A DNA stretch of 55,500 nt, taken from NCBI GenBank assembly GCA_012295275.1, contig CM022679.1, forward strand, positions 7,291,669-7,347,168, in the 5' to 3' direction. The notes below the pieces were generated by a model, which did not search any database, had not been told where the DNA came from, and saw only the letters and a list, made by a program, of their open reading frames with translations. The position numbers and the translations under genes were made by a program. Positions 39,801 to 50,200 of the stretch are shown here, piece after piece; position 1 is the stretch's first letter, and each line of letters opens with the position of its first letter. The stretch comes from Chrysomallon squamiferum (lineage: Eukaryota > Mollusca > Gastropoda > Neomphalida > Peltospiridae).

Positions 39801-41903
39801 CAGTTAATACCAGTTTATGGCATTAAATATTAAAGGGTTTAGTTGATAAATTTAAAACTAATGAAGACTAAAGAGGCCTAATACTAATAGCAATATATTC
39901 TGAAAAGTGAAGTTTTCATACAACTTTAGCTGTTATCAGTTTTTTTTAGTTTTGTTTTTTTTTTTTTTTTAAAGATAATCTTTTCACAAAATTATACCTT
40001 ATTATTTATTGTCTGTGTAATTCTCTTACAAGTCATACTATAAATGATTTTTTGTGTATTTTTGTTTTCTAATCAGTGATCCATAATAGGTGTATCCAGT
40101 AGTTTGAATAGTTTAGATGCAGTTCTGTTGCTGGCAACATATGATATGCGAGTAGATAGATAGATACACACATATATACAATCATATACTGAGTTGGAAG
40201 AAAATATCTTAATATTTTTCCATAAATGGTGTTTGAGCATATGATTTTATTAAACATGACAGAAATATATGACACATGTACATATTCACATGAATTTTTG
40301 ATCCAACTCTGTATATATGTGTGTGCTTGATAGTGTGTGCATGTGTTTATGCAAAAAAAAAGTTATTATATTGTCATATGTGTCCTGTCGAGCTATACAG
40401 AGTTGTTGTTTTATAGTTTAAACAAATATAAAGTTAAAATGAAAATGAAAAATTTAAACATTTCAAAATATATTGCTAAAACAGATACGCAGGTTAAGGA
40501 CAGAACACTATTAAGAGACAGATTGTGCATTCAGCAGGCTAGACTCTTTTTATAACATGCTTGAAATTGTCCACCCACATGCATTCAAACTTTTAAACCC
40601 CTTTTCAAACATTTTGGTTTGTTCTACAATGATAGTTATTATTTATGACAGAGATGGAAATTTTAGTAAATGTTTTACAAGCTATGAATCACAGGATCAG
40701 AGAATTCAGAATATACTTATAATTTTTTTTATTTGTTGTTTCAGTTCAATTAACAAAATAATATATAATTAAAATATAAATTAAAAAGATGCAAATTTAA
40801 AATTTTAATAATAATTGATGATTATCAAATTACATTCTGGTGTGAATCAGAGTTTAGGTTTTCTGTAGAAAACAAAACTTGCCATGCTATTAAATGTTTG
40901 TGAAAAATATGACAGTGGTTCTTATAAAAGATAATGGCTATTTGTAAATACTTGAATACATATTTGTGACTTTTGTATGTTGTCAAATTCTAATGTTTTT
41001 TTTTAAATTTTTGTTTTGTTTTTAATTAATGTTAGTAATATAGAGATAAAACTAGTGACATTTTAAATGTAGCTAGTATATTTAGTATCTCTTCTAAGAT
41101 TCCAGGAACCCATGTCAGACAAATATTATTTAAACAGATAGAAAATCCCTCTTCAGATGTGCCAGACTCCCTTCTCCATGGATCCATATATCCTCAGTGG
41201 AGAATGGCTGGAGTAGTCTATTGTTGTTCTGTCTCTCATTCTGTGATAAAAACCTAAGAAACAATTAATATTAAAATATACTGATTTGTCAGTAATATGA
41301 TATTCATTCAGAAGTAATTATATATGTTGCATAATTCATAAATGTAAATGTAGAAATAATTTTACAATTTTGAATCATTTTTTATAGTGTCAGCATTTTT
41401 AATTTTTAATTTTTTTTTAAAGTAAGTTTTGGTTTATTATAATCAGTTTACTGTATATATTTGAACTAATTACATTCTATTATGCATAGGGGAGTATTGA
41501 TTTTCTGCTTATAAAAATTGGCAATTATGTTTAAAAAATGTTTTCCTGTTTCTTGCACTAAAATTTTGTTGTGACTTCAAAAACAATCAGGTAATGCTTC
41601 TGAACTATGTATTTTCAGTGATTTAATAACAGTATCTGTTTTATATAATAAGTCTAGCCAAATAGTAATTATTATTTTTGTTTTAAAAATTCCAGTTTAC
41701 ATTCTTGGAAAATCGGCACCCATATATGCATAATATACATATTTGTTAAACAAAATGTAACTTGTGCCATCATAACCATGGCAGTTAAATTTTAGAAGTT
41801 CATTTATGTATTATGTGATCAATACATTTTTAATTAAGTTAAAATATGTTGTTTATTTGCCTGTTAATATGTGTTTAGCATTTAACAATGTTTTATTTTT
41901 CAG
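39801..41903 (+). other. Probable 5' intron of SLC38A10
   Basis: AT-rich with no coding exon. It ends with a good pyrimidine tract and CAG at 41901-41903. Assigning it as intron 1 rests on that acceptor. Confidence 0.5.
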
Positions 41904-41942
41904 AGCCATTTTGAGCAGTATTGTTTATACATCTGGCTGACC
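41904..41942 (+). other. SLC38A10: SLC38A10 5' UTR part of the ATG exon
   Basis: 39 nt between the acceptor (CAG 41901-41903) and the ATG. No in-frame stop occurs in this stretch, so an upstream in-frame start in the leader exon cannot be fully excluded. Confidence 0.7.
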
Positions 41943-42035
41943 ATGACACAAACACAGAACCTGCCGTATGTCATCAACCTGGGAAACAGCATTATTGGAG
42001 TATCAGTTCTTGCTATGCCTTTTTGTTTTAAACAG
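41943..42035 (+). CDS. SLC38A10: SLC38A10 coding exon 1 (TM1)
   Basis: Residues 1-31. It carries NLGNSIIGVSVLAMPFCFKQ, the unwound TM1 substrate/sodium-site region of the family. The donor is CAG|GTCAGT. Confidence 0.95.
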
Positions 42036-43473
42036 GTCAGTAGTCATCTGCTATTTCACAACTTCATTTTTTTTAATTTTTTTTTAAACTTGTTTATTGT
42101 AAATATGTTTGACAGATTAAGTCAAAAATAGCCATCCTAATTCTTAACATTTACACCTAAACTAATCTTAGCAATTGGACAGTTTTAAAAATACTGTTAA
42201 ATCAGTCATTTTCAGAGAAGGGAATAATAATTTTTAATATCTCATAAAAGAGAGTTAATGGGCTTTAGCTCCTGTCTTTCACTAAAGATGCATTGTAAAT
42301 CAAAATACTTAATTTTATGGAACGGCTGGAAAGGAATATGGTATGTAGGTACAAAAGATGGCCTGCAGTAGCTTCTGAGACTGAAACTGGTCATTGATAT
42401 AAATTATAAAAACAAAAATTAAAATGAATAATGAAAAATATTAAAAAATAAAACCCTTTGTAATAATTAAGTAGATGAAATCTAAACAAAATACAGAAAA
42501 TGAATCAACCATGCCGTTCACATGAATAGCACCAAAATGGGGTACAACTTGTTTTCTGAACAACAGAAAAGATATTGATAAGGTGCTGTAGTGTTTATAA
42601 ATTATTTTTTTTTTTTTTCTTCTTAATTTTCTAAATTTTAGTGTGGCATCATTCTGGGAGTGATTTTACTGCTGTTCAGCACATGGCTAACCCTGGTATC
42701 CTGTCAGCTCCTTGTCAAAGCAGGAGTCACATCAAGGAGAAGATCATATGAATTTCTTGGTGGGTTATTCATTATATGTGTTATAATTTATATCTTAGTT
42801 AATACAATTTTGAAAAACTTCATCATTAACTTTTTATAGTATACTGATAAAGAAAGCACGGTATTTTTGGTGTCTGTTGCTTGTTTTTGACACAGTTCAG
42901 AGTTTTGACACACATATAAAATATACTTTCCTAATCATATGAAAATGATGCTTTGCTGTTAAAAATAATAGTAGATGGAATGGTAGCAAAAAAGAAACCA
43001 TTTTTTTTATCTTTGATACTTGTATGTGTGTGTATGTATATTTGAGAATTTAATTAGATACATCAATGTGTCTATAAATCTTATTTTCTGTCTTTTGATA
43101 GGTCTTATGATTTCATTTTTGTTTCAGTTCATTTATATAACATTATTTTAAATTTGATATAATTATCTAACTTTTCTTCTTCTGTATTTCAGCTTACCAC
43201 TTATTTGGTCCTGCAGGGAAATTTATTGTTGAAGTTGGGTATGTTTTAATTTTTTTTCATGGGTTTATTAGTATATTTAATTAATTAGCATCATTATATG
43301 GGTTTAAAAATGTTTTACACTGAATTGCATTACATTTATAAATAAAAGTTTCATAGATTAAGAAATTTATTATTTACTGATTCACTTTACATTACCAGTA
43401 CACGTATGTACATTAACTGACAGACACATAAATGTATGTTATTACATACATGCCTATACATGCTCCCATATAT

Positions 43474-43563
<90 letters not shown>

Positions 43564-44140
43564 TAATAAAAATACATATTTTCTTTCAGCATGATCGGAC
43601 TACAAATAGGAACCTTGATAGCTCAGATTGTGATAGTAGGAGATTTAGGACCAGCTATTGTTTCCAAGGTTTTTGGACTTGAGGTATGTCAGAACCATTA
43701 TTATTTCCCTTACCTCATTTTGTTAATGTAATGTTGGTGTTTCATTTTCGTAATTCTACATGGAGGCAGTAAAATCAGGATTCTACTGTAATTTATTATT
43801 AAGAGACAACACTTCCCCAAAAACCAAAACTGTTTTATCTTTGAGATCTTAAATCCCATTTATACAAGCTGTGGCATCATCATCTAATGAACATTCATTC
43901 TCTTCAGTGTTTACTTAACACTTTTAATTGCAATAGATTTTGTTGTTGTTTTTCTCCATATATATTGGTTTAAAAATCTGGAAGATTTTCATAAATTCAT
44001 TTTGAGTTTTATCAACGGTTATTTTAATATTTTTTTGTATTCTTCAGACTAGTTATACCTCAGTAAGTATTTATGTTCTAGTAGAAATTGATACTGAGGT
44101 TTTCTGTTTAAAAATAGTTCATAATAAAATCCTTTAAAGT

Positions 44141-44206
<66 letters not shown>

Positions 44207-47200
44207 AATGGTTTACAATAACAGGAGCAGGTAAAAATTTTAACATACAAAAAAAAATTTCATTTGTTTTCAGAACACATCAAGTTTCTGCGTACCTGGC
44301 TGATTATTGGTTTGTGTCTCTTTGTTGGCCTTCCACTGGGTCTTTTGAAAGATTTGCGCACTGTAAGCCATGCCAGCACAATCTGTATGTGTTTCTATGC
44401 AGTCTTCGTTGTTTATGTAAGTTCAGGAAGTGGAAATTTTCATTACTAAACATTTCTTATAGTATTGATTCATCTTTAATTTTTGCAAACATGAAGAAGA
44501 ATATCAAGTAAAATTAATATTTCTGTAATTAAAATGTAATGAAGGTGATTATTAATGTTAACTTGTTTCATAAGTGCTTTTTAAAAATTTATTTCAGGTT
44601 CTTGGATTATCAGGACCCAATCTTTGGAGTGGAAACTGGTATCCAAAGGTGGAATTCTGGAACCCTGCAGGTGTTTTCCAAACATTGCCCATTTTTGCTT
44701 TGTCTTTTGGGTGTCAAACGTAAGTGAAACAATTCATTGAATCATTATGTTGGATTATACTATTATATCCCTTACCAGTTTCATTTGTTCTAGGTCTTGC
44801 ATTGTGTTTTTCATTTGTTTTTAGATACTTGGATAAAAAAACAACAAATATCTGTAATATTTGTTTGTTTTACCTCATGAAAAATTTAAGTATGCTTCTA
44901 TGTTAGGTTTGTGCCATGCTTAAATTATTTTCTAAAACTAAGCAGTAAGTGCATGTAGCTGCACACGTTTGAAAACCTTCTCAAAGTTGCCACTCACATC
45001 ATTAGAAGGACATAGTATAGGTGATTTACCATACAAATGTACTTCAGGTACAAATGAGTATTTAAACATATCTGATGTTTGGACTGACAGTCAATAGCTT
45101 CAGAAGTGTTCAAATTGCCACACATGCCACTTGTAAGCTTATGCAATGACATAAACATGTACTTTTAATTTTAAAGTCATGAGAGTTTTCAAGAACTGAT
45201 ATTTAAAATCATGTTTGAATTAGATAAAAGTATTACAGTGAATTTAAGCGTTATCAGTTCCAGTAGGATTTTGTTTTTTTTAACAAATTTAGGAACAGGT
45301 AAATGTATGCAAATGTTTCATGTATGTAAATTGATGATTTACTATAACTTTATCTATATATGCTTTATTTTATATTTACAGGCAACTTTTTCTTGTATAT
45401 GATGCTCTGCCAGAACCTTCATTAAAAACCATAAACAGTATCATTAGCAGTGCTGTTAATTTTTGTGCTGTTGCATATTTATTAGTAGGTGTTTTTTAAA
45501 TTGTATTTAAATGTAACTTTAGTGATATAAGTGACCTAAATACATTTTGCATGTTTCAGAGATATAGTTTTATTATTTCAGTCAATAAACTTTACCAACT
45601 GTGATGTTTGACAAAATAACAAGTTGATTAGTATTTATGTAAACTAATATTTTTCTTTTTATTATTTCATATATAAAATGTAAAAAAAATATGTGAAATA
45701 GATTCAGTAAATCATTGCAGAATTGCTTATTCAGACTGTCTTTTCCTTTTTTCTTTTTTGGTATATTTTTATAAATAAAATGACAATGTGAATAATGGAA
45801 AATATCTGTTTCCCAGAGCATTTGGTTCTAATTTGAAATTTTAACACAGTTGGTTTTTATGTTTAGTGAAAGTAATATTTTAAAATTATTGAGTAATGTT
45901 ATAATTCTTCAGTTAGAGTTCTTTTTGAAATTTTATGTTTATACCTAGAATATATATACAAACAAACAATTCAGTAATAAATAAAAATAATTTTGTTTGT
46001 TGATTTTTTCTTTTTAAATTTAATTTGATAAATAAATAAAAAATAAATAAATAAGTAAGTAAGTAAGTAAGTATATTAATTAATAAATAAACATACATAT
46101 ATACGTGTGATTTTTATTTTTATTTTTTTCTAATTTCAGGTTGGATTTTTTGGCTACATTGCATTTTATGGAGATGATATAACTGGTGACATTATCTCTC
46201 AGTTTCCATCCACATTTACTGCAGATGTGATGAAGTTGTGTTTTGTTTTTTCTATTGTCATAACATTTCCTGTGATCATATTTCCTTGTCGATCGAGCCT
46301 TTTCACTCTGCTCTTCCCTCAGGTTGGTATTTTTCTTACACTTTTTCAGAACCAACACAAAAAATGTCTGTAATGATTGGAAACATTTATAAAACATTCA
46401 TACATTTCTAAACCATTAAATAAACTGGAATGTAATCTGAAGTAATACACTTATTATCTTTTCTAAAACATTTTCTTTTGCTGTTTTTTATTTTTAATAT
46501 GATTTGTATTTTTATTTTTATTTTATTTTTCAAATTTTCAAGTATCTATATATTTTTTCTATTTAGTATTTATTTAATTCAACCAAGTTTATGTGTTTGT
46601 TTGTGACACATACATAAATCAAATGTGAATGTATTTATGCCACGTAAATTATTTAGAAATGTATAATTTAATAATAAAATAAAACACCATTATTTGTAAT
46701 TGTAGAAGCCAAAGACTCATGAAGATTTTGAACTTGACAATCGAATTCCAGAACTACCCTTTAAAATAATCACTTTGGCTATTATCTGTGGATCTATGAT
46801 AGTTGGAATCTTGGTACCAAATGGTAATAATTCAGTTAATCTTGAAATGTTCTTCAATTTAATGTATTATATCAGAACTTCAACTTTTGCTTTTCAATAA
46901 GTAAGTAAGTCAGGCTTTACTTCTCTTGAAGAGATTTTATATACTTGTAATACATATTCTTGTTAAAAGGATTTATTATTTATGATCAATTGTTTTTAAT
47001 GATAGTTTAGACTGTATTTTTTACCGTTTTTTTCATTTTTCTGCAATACTTTTTGCTTGTAAAACAAAAATGTTATTCAGCCTTGTTATAGATATTTCTG
47101 CCTTTACCAGTAATTTACTGTCTTTTTTTTTTTTTTTTTTTTGAGATATATAATCAAAATTAAAAAAACACTGATATAACATTTCTTTATGATTCATAAA

Positions 47201-50200
47201 ACATTGTTTGAATTATTTTTCTTATAAAATATATCATTTCATAATTCCTTGAGATGACTATTAAAATACAGTTATATCATTGGTTTTTAAATTAAAAATA
47301 TATTTAGATGCTAATAGTTAAATGTTTATATTCGGAAAATGTTGCCATTTATTTTCACAAGTCACTTTCACTCTGCTTTTTCAAAGCGGTTTCAATTACT
47401 ATATACAAAAACAAAATAAAACAAAACAACAGCAAAACATTCAAACAGAACAACAACAACAACAAAACAAAAAAATAAAAAAACAATGAGAGATACCTAT
47501 AGAATAGAAAAACTGTTATTTTGAGAACTTTTTGGCTTATAAAAGTCAGTTTCATGATTTAATTTACAATATATGAAATTTAATTTTATATCACAGACTT
47601 CAAAGAAACCATCATATCACCAGTAAATCATGACAACTGACTGCATTTTATTTTGTTAAATGTAATTATTAATTACCAGATATATTACAGATACTGAAAT
47701 ACATTATTCCAAATGTTATCAAAACAGTTATAAATACAATAATTAATCTTTGTTTCTTTGTTTTTAATGCATATAACCCTGCTTCAATTTTTTTTTTTTT
47801 TCATTTATCAATTCTGAAATTTGATGATAAAAATATCTTTTGATTTTAGTGGAATTTATTCTTGGAATGAATGGTGCCACTGTGGGGACTCTCATCTGCT
47901 ACATTTTTCCAGCTCTTTTTTTCATGCGTGTCATGACTGCCAAAACAGAGGGCAGGTTTATAGCACAGGTAGGTGCATGTTACATACACCAGCTGCATAC
48001 TCTTAGAATGAATATAAAACATCTTTAGTCATATTGGGTACTAAATGTCACCTCATGTTCATAATATTAATAAGTATAATGGCTTTGTTTTTGTTTAAAA
48101 TATTTTAAAGATTTACTGAGTGTATAAATCATGTAAATATATGGTTAAGTACATCATGTATGTAGGAGGAAATTGCATTCATATCAAAACAACCAGCCTG
48201 CTTTACCTGTTAACTTCAGGAAGGATTAACTACAATTTGTGTAATATTAATAGTACAGTAATGAGAACTTTTATCATTTAATAACATACCTTTCTGTACA
48301 AGAAATAAAAATGATTCAGCATAATTTGATATATGCCTTTCCAGATCACCAGGTATGTATACTTGTATTCAGTTCATCTTTTTTTTTCTTTTTTTTTCAA
48401 GTAATTATTTTGAGGGTATGTATTTGCACATATGTTAAACAATCCAAGCTGGCAAAATATAAAAATAAAACCATTTAACTTAATTTTATAATTTCAGCTG
48501 GTCATGTTTTTTGGTGTGAGCATTTTGCTGTTAAGTACCTTCACTACATTGTATACACAAGACAAAGGTCATACCCATCCTGTTGTACAAAAGGCATATG
48601 AAGGGGAGAATATTTTGAAAGAAGATATGTTTAATTTGCCGAAAATGAAAAATCCAGGTTTGTTGTCTGGTGACACATGATTTAACCATTTGAATGTTTT
48701 ACAGTAACAAAGCTGAAACATTGTGCCGTAAACAACTTTGGGATTGTAATTTTAAAACATTGTTTTTTGCACATGACAGTAAATTAAAGGAATAATAAAG
48801 AAATAGAAAATGTATATTGTAGAATTGGTCTTAAAGTGGTAGATGTTAAATCAAAGTTGCTGTGTTTTCAAATTTCAGTTTGGATTGTCAGGTTTTAGAA
48901 ATCTTATATTACCACAATATAAAGAAAAATGTTCAGCTCTGATATATATATATATTTTTTTTTCTCTTATTATCTGCATGTGTATGATGTCTTATTTCAA
49001 TAAACTGAAAAGGAATGTCATTAAACAAAATTAATTTGTTATTGTCTTCTTTATAAATGCATATTTTAAAAAAAAAATTGTTTCTAAAGTAAAAATATGA
49101 TCTTGTTGTAACAACAATTTTTTCTGTGAATAATTGTGTGTGTGTTGCTTCCAGAAACACGTGATGAGAAGAGGATGGAACCTCCCATACCAAAACCACC
49201 TGATGATACACTTGGAAAGGTAATCTTGATGTAAAAATAAAATACAAAATATATAAAAACTTTTTTAATAAATTAAACCTTACCTGTTAAAACATTTTCC
49301 TTAAAGTTACATTTGAATAAACTTCAGAGTATGTTCTTGTAGCTATAGAAATATAGAAATTAAGAAATTGAACAGTATAAAATTTTATCAGAATATTCCT
49401 GGAATATTCAGTACTTATGGAATAATTTCTTATCCAGATTTCTAGAAGAAAGCAGTTTTATAAATTCAGTTTTAAAATTAATTATAGGAAAAAACAGCAA
49501 AACCAGAGAATATAGAGAAGACAAAGGAATCGGATCAAAAACATGCTGAACATATAGACAGTGAAAAAACAAAAGATAAGGATAGAGATAAAGAAAAAAT
49601 GGATATTCAAAAGGAAAAAGAAAAATCGGTAATGAAGGAAGATGCAGACAAGGATGAAAAACCAGAAAAGAAACCTAAAAAGAGTGATGTGAAGCATGAC
49701 AAGGAATCTAACAATGAAAAACTTCTGGCAGACTTAGTGCAGCAGCAGAAGGAAGTGATCAAACAACAGAAGGAGCTCTTGAAAGAGCTTAAAGATCACA
49801 AGGAGAAGGAGCATGTTGCTTTGGGAAAAGAGGTTAGCATGAGATAATAATTTTTACACTATTAAAATATTTGTAAAAGAGGAAGAAGATAAACTAATAT
49901 TTTGAATGTCATGTTTTTATTTCCCAATATTTTAAAATTTAGAGCTATTCCACTGATATTTTGTTATATTTTTAACAGAAATTTTGCATTTCCTCATTAA
50001 GAACAAAGTTTTAAAATAATTTTATTGATAAGCACTTGTATTTTCACAGAGCCAGCAGCCAGGTTTAATTAATAACGCACATCCAGATGTGATCCATGGG
50101 CAAGTAGGGGAAAACCCTTTGAACCAAGGACAGTTGGCTCAGCAAGTTTTAGGTCAAGGTCATGAGCAGATTTTCATTCAAGGTCAAGGACAGGTTCATG

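Noticed and set aside
44049-44246. Poly-leucine minus-strand frame
   Set aside because: It is the reverse strand of a (TAA)n microsatellite in an SLC38A10 intron.
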